Part shown: one piece after another, positions 9,122-19,836 of the stretch
Position numbering within the stretch: position 1 is the stretch's first letter
Layout: every line of letters begins with the position of its first letter
From: Sanderia malayensis
Lineage: Eukaryota; Cnidaria; Scyphozoa; Semaeostomeae; Pelagiidae
DNA length: 64,000 nt
Direction of reading: 5' to 3'
Assembly (NCBI GenBank): GCA_013076295.1
Contig: RQOL01000699.1
Location: forward strand, 372,001 to 436,000
Notes under the pieces: generated by a model
Database searches by the model: none
What the model saw: only the letters and a program-made list of their open reading frames with translations
What the model was told of the DNA's origin: nothing
Program-made: the position numbers and the translations under genes

Positions 9122-10655
9122 GGGCCTTTTTTTTAATTAAAGCTGGGGAACAAATGCCCCCATTCCTAAATTTTGCCTCCCCTGTCATAGTGTTTTTGAT
9201 CCCATAAAATTATCCCTTTTCAAAACAGTTGTCAATGTGTAGGCTATTATCCAAGGAATTAATGTGAAAAATAATATTCTGGAAAATAAAAGGGAATTTT
9301 AAGAGAGAGGCTACCAATTGCAGAAATAATGTGAATATTAGGGGTATTTAGCTATACAAAGGTGAGAAAATTAGAAGTTCGTATATTGTCTTTGTCCTAA
9401 GAAACACAAATTCAGGGCAAATGGGTCCCAAGGTGTTGAACAATTCATCAAATGAGTAAGGCATAGTTTAGTTTACAAAACGCAAAATTAAGTTGATGGC
9501 TTGCATAGGAGGAGACACTACTGCACAATTAGAATAAAAATGATCGCCAGTGCACTTGCTCGAGCCAGGACTTGCTTCTGAGCAGGAAGGCATCATGAAC
9601 AACAAAAAGAAAATTACCCACTGACTTCATAGGCAGTTCAAGACCCTTGCTAGAATATGCAGGTATATATGGGGAGACAAAGTCAAAAGGTTCCCCGACA
9701 CAGTTTTTGAAACGTTTCATGATTTCAAGCCCATTGGGAAAAGACTTCTCAATTAAAATTCTGCATATGCTGAGGAATAGTTCGGGATTAGTGGCAGATC
9801 TACTGTTTGCAATTATTGTTGTATCCCCTGACTGACAGCATGACGGTGGAAAGAAGTGTTTCCACATACAATATATCGTACTCTAAGTTAAGATCTTCAA
9901 CAAATTGAATACAACTAGTAGCAGATTGCTAATTGCATGGAATGGTGTTGCAACTTCAAAGTTCGATCCAAGGCCAGCCGTCAGAAATTATTTTCAAAAG
10001 AAGATCGTCGTGATTCAAGACCAGCGGTATAAACTTATAACTAAGTACATACTTCCAGGATGCAATATGTGCTTCTCAATGTATTCTCTTGAGTGTGAAA
10101 AAGTTTGATAATAGAAACATATATGTGATTGAATATGGCTAAATGCTTTCGGTCAGTGAAAATGGTTTTAAACGAACGGAATTTACCGTATTTCCTCGAT
10201 TAAACGCCCCGGGGCGTTTATTAATTTGGACAGTTTTTAGGGGAGCACCTAATCGAGGGGGCCATTATTCGAGGGGGGTTATTAGAAAGTACAAGATCAC
10301 AGCCTCTGTCATTGGACCCAGGAAACGAGAAAATGGTTTAGTTGTGCCTTGTCTTTCGGGGGGGACCCCGAAAGGCAAGGCACAGGGGGGACCCCGCGGG
10401 ATCAGGGGGGGATCCCGCTGTAGAGCTAAACTGCCGTTTTGTCACATCTGGTCGGATAATAAATATCTTCTGTTTACGTTCAGTTCTAGCTAATTCTTTT
10501 ATCTTATATTTGTAGTCTTGAAGAAAAAAATGCTTATTATATTTTTGTCGGAGAATCTGAATTTATCGCCCACCCCCTATAAAATTTCTTATCTACGCCA
10601 TTGCTCTGTTCATCATTTGCTCCCACCCCCCAAATTTCTAGTGGCTCTGATAGAT
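9122..10655. mobile_element. Composite insertion in the NLR spacer, hAT-like ends
   Basis: The flank of unit B reads ...GACTTTGATAGATTCACTAG without interruption. The flank of unit A has about 1.5 kb inserted at exactly that point, bordered by TTTGATAG and CTCTGATAG (an approximate 8-bp target duplication). The right end, read on the minus strand, begins CAGAGCCACTAGAAATTTGG, and a second nested end reads CAATGGCGTAGATAAG; both resemble hAT termini. A 112-codon minus-strand ORF (9529-9867) inside it is not recognised. Another MITE (from 10184) is nested in it. Confidence 0.5.
10184..10475. mobile_element. MITE family 1, copy with one terminal repeat
   Basis: It starts TACCGTATTTCCTCGATTAA and contains internal sequence (TACAAGATCACAGCCTCTGT) shared with the copy at 31067-31362. 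The opposite terminal repeat is missing, and a G-rich block with inverted copies of GCCTTGTCTTTCGG / CCGAAAGGCAAGGC follows (10347-10382). Confidence 0.65.
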
Positions 10656-11127
10656 TCACTAGAAATACATAAAGGTTGAGTTTTTGACAGCGTTACCTAA
10701 CACACCGCGCGAATAAAGTTAAGTTAACCTTCTTATATGAAATAAATTTTCGGAGAAGAACCACATTTGCTTTTTCACGAGTAATCTGACGCAAGCAGCG
10801 GATTTGAAGATAGAAGTGAGTGCAGTTCAATTCATTCAAGTGCATCTCCTGTTCGAAAACAAAATCACAAAGACGGAGCCAGTAGCGGAAGTAACATGGT
10901 TGTGTCAAGTAATACAGGCAAGGCTTTCTCCAAGCAACTACAAAGAGAGGATTGGAGTAAATAAAGGAAATACAACACCTGCTCTGCTTGCTCGTTGCTT
11001 GTGTTTGATCCCAGCCTCCACGTCACGTTGCTCTGGGCGTTGTAGCCTCGCTCTGAAGCTAATTCCAAGAAGACCAAAACGGAGCATTCAGCAGATGTCA
11101 TGTTGTCGACGGAGAGAAAAACAAAAG
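10656..11127 (+). promoter_or_regulatory. 5' flank of NLR unit B
   Basis: About 150 bp (10656-10800, GATTCACTAGAAATAC onward) are repeated at 19046-19190 after unit B, so this is the conserved upstream flank of each unit and the likely promoter region. No TATA box stands out. The 147-codon ORF over 10804-11247 overlaps the leader exon and is not taken as a protein. Confidence 0.4.
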
Positions 11128-11221
11128 TTTGTCTTCACTCCGCAGGAAAAGATTAAAGTTACATCATCAAGTCGAGTGCTGTTAACTGCAGCAGAAATAA
11201 AAGTATTACTGGACGAGTCAG
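11128..11221 (+). other. Probable 5' UTR exon of NLR unit B
   Basis: It matches 3865-3974 of unit A and ends at the donor GTCAG|GTAATG. The acceptor CCTCATAG at about 11312 lies before the HEPN ATG. Spliced frames meet a stop before the ATG, so untranslated leader is the simplest reading. Confidence 0.45.
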
Positions 11222-11335
11222 GTAATGCATCACCTTTTCCGCGATGATTTTCATCTGTTAAATGCAGTGTAGTGATTATTTCATAAGATAATTTGAACTT
11301 TTTGCCTCATAGAAACCACACCCTAAAATCAGGCC

Positions 11336-11870
11336 ATGGAAATTTCGGAGGAAGAAGGGAATTTTGTGAGAGTCGGAAAGTTATGTCATAATGACATTTC
11401 GATTCACCTAAGAACATTTTTTGAAGACAAATGGGACAGTAAATATCCAACAAATTGTTGGGATAATACTGAGGCTGGTAGTGGTCAAACTTTATTTCAG
11501 ATGATGAAAAACGACCCCAAAGTGAAACAAAATTGCACTATGAAAAGTCATATCAAAGCAGGGAATTGCAATAATTGGGACATAACAACACTATCCTGTG
11601 TCATCTTAAGTGCGGCATTAAAGTTAAATTTATCACATTATGAAAGGAATCAAATAGAAATTCTTCGCAATATTAGAAATACACGCTTGGGTCATCTTTC
11701 AGAAATGAAGATATCAAATGATGATAGAAAAATAATTTTTAATGATGTGAGACAAGTCTATCAAACCTTAAATTGGCCTGAAAGTGAGCTAAATGCGATT
11801 GAAGTTGATCCAATTACAACAGAAGACATGAAGGAGCTGCGGGCTCAGGTTGATCGTGAAAGAAAAGAAG
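11336..11870 (+). CDS. NLR unit B, exon 1: DZIP3-type HEPN domain
   Basis: The exon encodes about 178 residues, clearly homologous to the unit A exon but more diverged than the NB-ARC exons are from each other. It has the same GGCCATGG start context and retains the R-N-x3-G-H signature (NIRNTRLGHLS, about residues 120-130). The reading frame is intact and ends in phase 1 at AAGAAG|GTACGT, a stronger donor than that of unit A. The intron that follows is about 3.04 kb because of transposon insertions. Since the downstream exon is broken, this HEPN exon could survive only as a truncated product or as decaying sequence. Confidence 0.7.
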
Positions 11871-12091
11871 GTACGTCATTGCTTTTGCATTGAAATATGT
11901 TATCCTACATCATCTTTTTATATCTGGGTAGTTTATCACGTAAAAATACGTACTGCTACCTTCAAAATTCATTCATTGTCCACAATCTCGAAAATGGGAA
12001 ATTGTGTTTGTTCGTATCCACTTATAAGGAAGATTTAATGTGCAACTCGTGAGGAAAAGTTTGCACGAATAATTTGCACAACCTTCTTCAA

Positions 12092-12236
12092 AATGGCGGC
12101 CAGATGTGGCCCGAGGCCTGAACAACAAAATTTACATAACTAAACACCAAACGGGTTTCAATGACAATTTCTTTGACAGCACTATAATCAAAATTTTGTC
12201 AATGTTCAATTCAAGTAAAAACATAATTTAAACCTT
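12092..12236. repeat. Solo copy of fold-back element arm
   Basis: It starts AAATGGCGGCCAGATGTGGC and contains CCAAACGGGTTTCAATG, matching the arms at 12520-12665 (same strand) and 14450-14590 (opposite strand) of the nested fold-back element. A third, unpaired arm copy in the same intron. Confidence 0.75.
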
Positions 12237-12238
12237 AG

Positions 12239-12309
12239 GTAGCTACATCAGTGAGATGAACTCATCTCACTCATCAGTGAGATGAACTCATCTCACTGAT
12301 GTAGCTACC
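12239..12309. repeat. 71-bp perfect hairpin built from two palindromes
   Basis: Outer arms GGTAGCTACATCAGTGAGAT and its complement enclose two tandem copies of a 22-bp palindrome (AGTGAGATGA-AC-TCATCTCACT) at 12250-12271 and 12276-12297. It can fold as one long stem or two small ones and is probably a minimal fold-back transposon. Confidence 0.85.
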
Positions 12310-12754
12310 GAAGGGCAGCGAAAAATTTTTGAGGAAAAATGAAAAATAAAATGTAAGTACATGTTATGTGTGTTTAATTATGGTGCAAAAATGAATTTAC
12401 CAAAATATAATTTGTCCTACAACACACGCGATCTGTTAAAGAGGCTAGCGCTAAATGTTAGCAAAAGAAACACGAAACACGTCCACTTAGCTCCAATAAG
12501 TATGGAAACGCCTGATGAAAAATGGCGTCTAGAAGTGGTCCTAGGCCTGAACAAAAGAATTTACATGACAATGTAAGACTACCAAACGGGTTTCAATAGC
12601 GAATTTCTTTAGCACAAATATACTCAAAATTTCATACATTTTCAAATGAAAACATAATTTAAACTATATCATATTGTTTTGCAATAATATTTAAAGAAAA
12701 CTGCGAAGAGGTTCCTTGAAAAATGTTCACAAAATTTTTTCGAAGTGGAGAAAT

Positions 12755-13308
12755 TAAAACGCCAATAATTATAATTTCTTTCACTCAAAGCCACGCAAAT
12801 TCTCTCTCATTTAAAAAAGAATGTTTTAAAATTTTGAAAAATGTAAAAAATTTTCATGTAACTGTCTTGACCATTTATAATTTCCAGTTTTAGTCTTTGT
12901 TTATCATTTTAGGAATGTGATTTGACAAAACCTATTTTTCCGTAATTTTTTTTTCCAAAGTAAAAAAAGAAGGTTAAGCGCCATAACAAAAAATCGGACA
13001 TGGATATTCCTATAATTTGTTTCAAGTATTATAGTTTGATGTAATTTTTAAGGGCTTAATATTTTCTGAAGTGAACGAAAATTTTATTTTTTAAAACCCA
13101 ATTTGAAATTTGAAAAACAAAACATGCGCTTCTCAAGTTGTAAACAAAGACTTAAACCGTGAATTGTAAAAGGTCAAGACAGTTACCTAAATAATTCTTA
13201 TATTTTTCAATATTTTAAAACATTCTCTTTTAAATGAGAAAGAATTTGCGTGGCTTTGAGTGAAGAAATTATAAAATTGGCGTTTTAATTTCGGCTATCT
13301 GTAAAAAG
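12755..13308. mobile_element. Inner inverted-repeat element X
   Basis: Left arm 12755-12905 (GAAATTAAAACGCCAA..., CACTCAAAGCCACGCAAATT) is the inverse of 13125-13308. The loop between them is AT-rich and has no ORF. Confidence 0.75.
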
Positions 13309-14336
13309 GGGAACGGGGAATCAGGGAACGGGGAACGGGGAATATGAAAAAGGGGGAATATGACGTCATATTCCCCCTTTTCAAATCTGTAAAAGGGGGA
13401 ATCTGTAAAAGGGGGAATCTGTAAAAGGGGGAATCTGTAAAAAGGGGAATCTGTAAAAGGGGGAATAGTTTGAAATTAACTCAAAAAGCCGCAATATTCA
13501 CGTGAGGTACATTTCTAAACTAAACTAAAATAATCCAACATAATGAAAAATAATAATACAATAACAGCAACAGCAGCGAACAAACCTATATAAAACAATA
13601 TTGAAATGTCTTTTTCGTCATGGTGTGTGAAGCAAACAAGGCAAACCTTCCAAAGGAAACCATATAAACACAGACAACCAGAGTGCTGATTTTTTCAATC
13701 CTTAACAGAATGTCTTTATCTTGCTCGTGTGCTCGTGTGGCCCTTTTATATAAGAATATATAAAATAATATTGGCGTTGGAATCTTAGCATCTAAGTGAC
13801 TTTTTCCTCACGTTACTTGCTATTTCCTTTTCTTACTGAAGCGCATACTTTTGCAATTAGCGCCCCGTTGCTGTCTTTAACAGTTCTCAGCCAATCTGAA
13901 CAGTCTGCGATTTCAGAAAATTTTCTATTGTTTCGTGATTGTGGAACAACAATGATTAGCCAACTTTTTGCTGACTAGCTGGCATTTTGATTGGCTGCGC
14001 TGCTCTCTCTTTATTGTGTTTGTGAATAACAGAACGGCGTAAATAATAATTTCGAGGCTATTTAACATTAATTTATCACGTAGTATACGACAAGAGCATT
14101 GTACAAATAAATTATAAACCCAAGTGAATATTGCATCATTTTTCAGTTAATTGCAAACTATTCCCCCTTTTACAGATTCCCCTTTTTACAGATTCCCCCT
14201 TTTACAGATTCCCCCTTTTACAGATTTGAAAAAGGGGGAATATGACGTCATACGACATCGTGTGACGTCATATTCCCCCTTTTTCATATTCCCCGTTCCC
14301 CGTTCCCTGATTCCCCGTTCCCCTTTTTACAGATAG
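13303..14336. mobile_element. Inner inverted-repeat element Y with CRE-like palindromes
   Basis: Ends GGCTATCTGTAAAAAGGGGA on both strands. The arms (13303-13470 and 14155-14336) consist of tandem TCTGTAAAAGGGGGAA units and GGGGAAC units. Each arm has a palindrome centred on TGACGTCA (13360-13367; 14243-14250 and a second at 14265-14272). The about 680-bp centre holds no gene. Confidence 0.75.
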
Positions 14337-14912
14337 CCTTTTAATTTCTCCACTTCGATAGATTTTCGTAAACATTTTTTAAGGGACCTCTTCGCAGTTT
14401 TCTTTTAATATTATTACAAAACAATATGAAATAGTTTAAATTATGTTTTCACTTGAAAATTTATGAAACTCTGAGTATATTTCTGCTAAAGAAATTTGCT
14501 ATTGAAGCCCGTTTGGCATTTATATATTGTTATGTAAATTTTCTTGCTTAGGCCTCGGGCCACTTTTAGACGCCATTTTTCGTTGGGTGGTGCGTAACTT
14601 ATGCTCAGTAAGTGTATATTTGAGATTAACTCGAATATGCATATGACAATTTTTTTCAGACCTTGGGCCCAATACTGGTTGTCTAGTTAATAAACGAAAC
14701 TCGAGTAGAGAGCACACATTTTTTGTAAAAACAGGCTTGTAAGAAATTTTCTGATAGGCATCACGCCAAGTTGTACTTTATGGAGAGTCGCGTTTAAAAG
14801 AAATTCTAATTTAATGAGATCGCTTTTAACATTAAATTCTTCATTACCCTCTATAAGAAAGAACCATTAGTTAGGTAATCCAAACTTGTTAAAAAATTTT
14901 TCCTGAACTCAG

Positions 14913-17900
14913 CGATCAAAGACATTTCAAAAGACTTTCATAATCTGCCGGAAGATATTGGAAATTATATTGGTAGAAAAGAGGAGATGGACAACTTATT
15001 GGATGCTGTTGAGCACAAAGAAGGTCACCAAGTCATCTTAATACATGGTGGACCATGCTATGGAAAGTCAGCTTTTGCAACCAAATTTGGCCATGAAATG
15101 GTTGAAAAAGGCTGCAATTACGTGATATGGACAGATATGAGAAGTATAGTCCATGATAGTAATGTCCCTAATGTTGAAAGTTTGGCAATGAGAATCTTGG
15201 ACGAGTTTGACATAGATGTAGATGATTGTAAGGAAAAAGCACAGAAATATCTGGAGATGAAATGCAAAAGTATTAGAAAGAACAATAAACAGCTTCTGAT
15301 CATTCTTGACAATGCTGACAGCATGTTGGGTATTGATGAAAATTCAAATGATACAACGGAAGCTTATAAGATGATAAAGGGCCTGACTAGCGATTGTGTA
15401 AAAGTTGCATTAACATCAAGATCAAGTAGACTAATGGATGTGCAGAAAGTTCAAATTAAGCCTTTTACTAAAAGTGAAGGAAAGATGTACCTTGAGTCAA
15501 CATTAGTTAAAGATGCCTTAATGGACAGAGATGATCTTGTTGAACGCTTGAATGCTTGCAGTCATGGCATGCCTCTTGCTCTTAAAATCCTGGTTAATGC
15601 AGTTAACAATGCTGAAGATTCTCAATATCTGCAGGATTATCTCAATGATGTAGAGAACAAAACTATCACAACATTGGATGAAGAACATCCAATAATGCAT
15701 CTATTTGAAATATCTTTCAAATATCTACAAAATGAAGAGCTAGAGCTGATCAAGATGTTAGCTGTGTATCCCAGTGCCTTTTCGTATAGATATGTACAAA
15801 AGCTATCAAACCAACTCAACATAAACGCAAGAAAATCTCTTAATGCGGTAAAGAAAAGAAGTTTATTGGAGGTAAATACAGACAGCTATTACTTCCATCC
15901 TTTATTTCTGGAGTACATAAAGAAAACAAAGTGGGTTGGAAAAGATGAAGAAAAATTTCAGAAACTTTTCATTGAAGTTTATGTTACTGCAATATTTGAT
16001 CTCGGTGTGAAATCTCTAAAAAAGGATACGTTTTCTGAAAATTTAGAAGAAGCAAAGGTAGAGAAAAGCAACTTTTTGTATGTGATGGATTTAGTAAGGA
16101 AGGAAAGAACATCAGGACTGAATGGGAATACATTCAATAAAACAGCTAATGAGCACGTTGCAATGATATTGTTTATGCATGGTTTTATATACGACCCTAT
16201 TTTAATTGACTTTTTGAAAACATGTGAGAGCTTGGCTTCAGATGAATCTAAGTATTATGCACAATGCTGTCATTATGAACTTTGCACAAAGATTTTTAAC
16301 AATGAGCACATTCAAGAACCAAATGAACAAGAAGTTTTAGATGATGAAGGTAAAAGGTGTTGCGTGCTCCTATTAAAGCGCAGGCAATTTAGTTACGAAG
16401 TGCACAGTAAAGAGTTTGAGAGAAGAACAGATGAAGACATTTCAAAAGATCTTGAACGCCTTTTAGATGAGGCTAAGCAACTTTCAGACAGCAATCAGCA
16501 AGTTACTTCAAGCTTAAGTTTTTGAAGCTGTTTGGACTGTTTTACAGAAATTTGAAAAGAAACCAGGAATGTTCAGTTTTTTATTATCGTGATGCCCTTC
16601 AAATTGCTTTAGATGTGTTCGGAAAGCATCCGTTTACATTCGATTGCCACGTTCAAATTGCAAAATGTTACTGGACATTTCAGCTGTTCGAAAAAGCAAA
16701 TGAATGTTTCGAGTCAGCAAAATGTTTTGCCGAAAGTATGAACATGCAAGATGTTCAGCAATATGCAAACTATCTTCTAGCCCATGGTCGTTGTCTCATT
16801 GATTCTAAAATGAAAGAAAATGAACAACAAGGTGTTGCTTTGCTTGAGCAGTCTTTGGAAACATGTGACGATACTCATAGGATATTTTTTGTTAGTGCCA
16901 TTACTCGTCTGATGCGTGTTGATGTAACTTACTACAAGAGAAAACTGCTACCTTATTTTTACGATTTAGAAGACCCATCTGGAAACATATGCAATTCTTT
17001 GACAGGATGTGTCATGTTTAGTGAGGACATTAGCGAATTACTCAGGGCAAGCTCTTTTCTTGGAAAAATTTTGGAGAAAAACAAGGTATGGTCAAAGAAA
17101 TGTTTCAAGCAGATGAAAGCGCTTTTGGAATGGAATAACATGATTTTTGATCATCCTGATGTTTCAAACTATTCAATCAAAGCGGAGGCTAACAAAGATA
17201 GAGTAATCTATCTTGCTAAAGAAGCTCTGAGTAATTGCAATTGTCCATCAATTTGGGCGTCCATTGTAATTGTTCTCTGCTGCTATGATGTAAAATATTA
17301 TGAATATGTCCTACCCTATTTTAAAAACAAACACAACCATGTAAAGAGTTATTTTTTCTTATCAAAGAAAAATTCATCATAGAAATGAATGCAGCCTATT
17401 GTGAAAATGATGGAGATAATATTGAAAGATCTTCCACCAAAGCTGTTAACGAAATGCAAGAAGCAATTACCCATTTAGAGCATATCACTAAAGGCATTGA
17501 TGGCCGAAGAAGATCATTTTGCATACAGTCACTGTATTTATGGAACAAACTAATTGCGGAAACGATGTTGGCCAAGGACAGAGAACAGTTTGCGAAAGAA
17601 GCTCTAGATTATATGGAGCAGGGAGCAGTTGAACCATACGCAAACAAAATTGAAAATTTGAAGAAAATTCAAAATCATACTACGCTAATGGTTCCAGCAG
17701 ATAAACTGCTAGAGACGTTAAAAGCCCGAAAAGTTTTATTGAAAATGATTTCAAAAATAAAGATTCCGAAAAACCAGAGAGATAATCTTGAGAAAGACTA
17801 TTGGAGGTTACTTGGTGACTCTATGAAAAGTACTAACCTCAATGTCAAAGTTAACATAATCAAAGATGCTTTTGAAGTAGCAGATATGTCAATCCAGACG

Positions 17901-18315
17901 TATCCACGATATTTAGAGGTATTGTTGCAACTTTTGTCTTCGGCAGAAAATGGAGTGTGTGGATGGCAATACAAAGTATTTATTAAATACTTACCGAAAC
18001 TTTTGAGCTTTGACGGATTTGACCAAACTCATCTGCATCCAGGAGTTAAAATTGGCCGGAAATTCCTCACCCACCTAAATGACAATAATAGACGTCACTT
18101 TAAAAACGAAAGAATGGTGCAGTTTGAAATTCGTTACATAATGGCAATATATTTACAGAAGGAAGACTTGATGTCAGTGAAAGAATAGCCAATGCTGATT
18201 ATGCGACATGGCTATTTGAAAGGGTTAAGGAAAAGGATGACTTGCAGGAAAAGATGACGAAGCTAACAGATTTTGTGGCAAACAGTATTCCCATCCATTC
18301 CGTTACCATAGATGA
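14913..18315 (+). pseudogene. NLR unit B, exon 2: NB-ARC + TPR, multiply frameshifted
   Basis: The exon begins CGATCAAAGACATTTC after acceptor CTCAG and is in phase with the HEPN exon. NB-ARC motifs are all intact in the first 512-codon segment (14987-16525): IGRKEEM, P-loop GGPCYGKSA, LLIILDNAD, TSRSSR, SHGMPLALKIL. Alignment by eye to unit A shows losses of one base at about 16494-16502 and at about 17322-17330, and a two-base gain at about 18148-18152. The TPR region is therefore split over three frames (16522-17382, 17385-18188 and a short tail). A truncated HEPN-NB-ARC protein ending at 16525 is possible, but loss of the repeat domain makes a pseudogene the better call. Confidence 0.8.
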
Positions 18316-18860
18316 TATATGACAGTGGTGCATCACTATTCAATATTACCTTCTGTTATACTGACTTTTGTTACATGATTCGCGAGTGAGCCTGCAAGAT
18401 TTAATAGGTTCAGATATTGATTCCCTATAAGCTCTTTTGTTTGATTGTTTTATCATGCTTTGTTAATTTTACATAGTAGTCATATTAGACTGTAGAACCG
18501 TGAGTTAAAGTATAAGTATAAGTATAAGTATAGCTAAAAGTAAAATAAAATAATCGGATGAAAAACATCAATTTTGCCTGATCAGTTAATTTAATTTTGC
18601 AGAAAGGCGGCCAGGTTTAATTTCATATCAAAATTATGTTAGTTTCGTATTTGACGAATGAAAAAGTTCATAAATATAATTAAAATTTCCCTCCTCGAAT
18701 TTTTTTCGTAGATAATGTGAAAAACTTTGATAAATCGGTACCAATTTGATTATGTAAAGCTTTAAATTACTTACATGCTTTTTTTATATAATGCCGTCTG
18801 TTGTGAATGTAACGAAGCGACAACAGCAACAACTATTCTATTTTTATCCTGCACTTTATA
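18316..18860 (+). other. 3' flank of NLR unit B
   Basis: Non-coding copy of 8387-8920, with small indels, a short (AAGTAT)n expansion at about 18509-18532 and an AATAAA-like run at about 18541. Confidence 0.65.
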
Positions 18861-19045
18861 GCTGAATCTGATAATAGATCTAAGGTGACTTTGTAATTTT
18901 TTAATTTGAAAAATATTATGTGTTTATTTTTAGTTGCTTCAACTTTATTTGTTAGATTTTATACAGTTATTTGGCTCTTTATATTAGGACAGATTCATCT
19001 TTACCATTTTAAAAACCTTTTGGTAGATTTTAGAGACTTTGATAG

Positions 19046-19195
19046 ATTCACTAGAAATACGTAAAGATTGAATTTGTGGCCGGTTTACGTAACACACCAC
19101 GCGTGTAACTTAATGTCCGTATATTGGATAAAATTTTAGAAAACAACCACGTTTGAATTCTCACGAGTTATCTGATGAAGCTAGAAGGCAAAAAG
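19046..19195 (+). repeat. 5' flank of a third NLR unit (gene body absent)
   Basis: GATTCACTAGAAATACGTAA through CACGAGTTATCTGATG matches 10656-10800. The HEPN and NB-ARC exons do not follow, so the array once extended further or a crossover ended here. Confidence 0.65.
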
Positions 19196-19279
19196 AGTTA
19201 ATCACGTCCGACCGAAGAAGTATTTTACACGTTTATTAGAATTCGGTGTCATAGGCGTTTCGGTAATCTCAGGCAAAAC

Positions 19280-19760
19280 AGCCCGGGGGACAAAAATGCC
19301 TAACAAATTTCGTGCCATGCAAAAGTGTTCCCCATATAAAATACACTTGTTACACAAACGCCGCATGCAAAAAATGTCCCCTCTTGTTTTATGGGCCTGG
19401 TTACAAAAATGCCTGACAATTTCGTGTCATGCAAAAGTGTCTCCCATCTTCGACAGTCGAAGACCCATTGCAAGCTGCGAATTTTTCCTCTGATTCTTTC
19501 GTTCCGTTTCGTTACTCCCAGACACAAACCTCTGAACCAACTGTCCGAGAATGCTGAAACTTGGCTCAAAGTTATCAGAAGGCTCGAATTAGTTGATTCG
19601 ATAAAATCAAAGCCATATTTCACTGAGTTTCAAGTTTTGGAATTTGGCTGCAGGCTATTCATGATACATTGCTGACGTAATTCACTTGTTGCGAACACTC
19701 CCAGACACCAATTTCTGAACCAACTGTCCTAGAAAGCTTATTCTGAACCAACATAATCGA
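19280..19760. repeat. Two interspersed direct-repeat pairs, no gene
   Basis: AAAAATGCCTAACAAATTTC (19294) recurs with small changes at 19405, and CTCCCAGACAC...CTGAACCAACTGTCC (19515) recurs at 19698. Origin unknown. Confidence 0.6.
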
Positions 19761-19836
19761 AATTATTTGAAATTGATAGCTCCATCCATTCTCTGGATCA
19801 AAAATTTAGATATCATAGTAGATTTATTTATATAGA

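Larger units (their letters stand above)
12515..14590. mobile_element. Nested fold-back transposon cluster in NLR-B intron 1
   Basis: The outer element has arms of about 240 bp: 12515-12760 reads as the reverse complement of 14337-14590 (shared markers GGCGTCTA, CCAAACGGG, CTGCGAAGAGG). Inside lie two further inverted-repeat elements end to end: X (12755-13308) and Y (13303-14336). Neither carries a transposase ORF, so all are non-autonomous. Together with the solo arm at 12092 they explain why this intron is almost nine times the length of its counterpart in unit A. Confidence 0.8.

Noticed and set aside
9529..9867. 112-codon minus-strand ORF in the hAT-like insert
   Set aside because: No transposase motif or family recognised; kept only as part of the insertion.
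10804..11247. 147-codon ORF before NLR unit B
   Set aside because: Homology to unit A covers only the last part and does not conserve a frame. Better explained as promoter plus 5' UTR exon.
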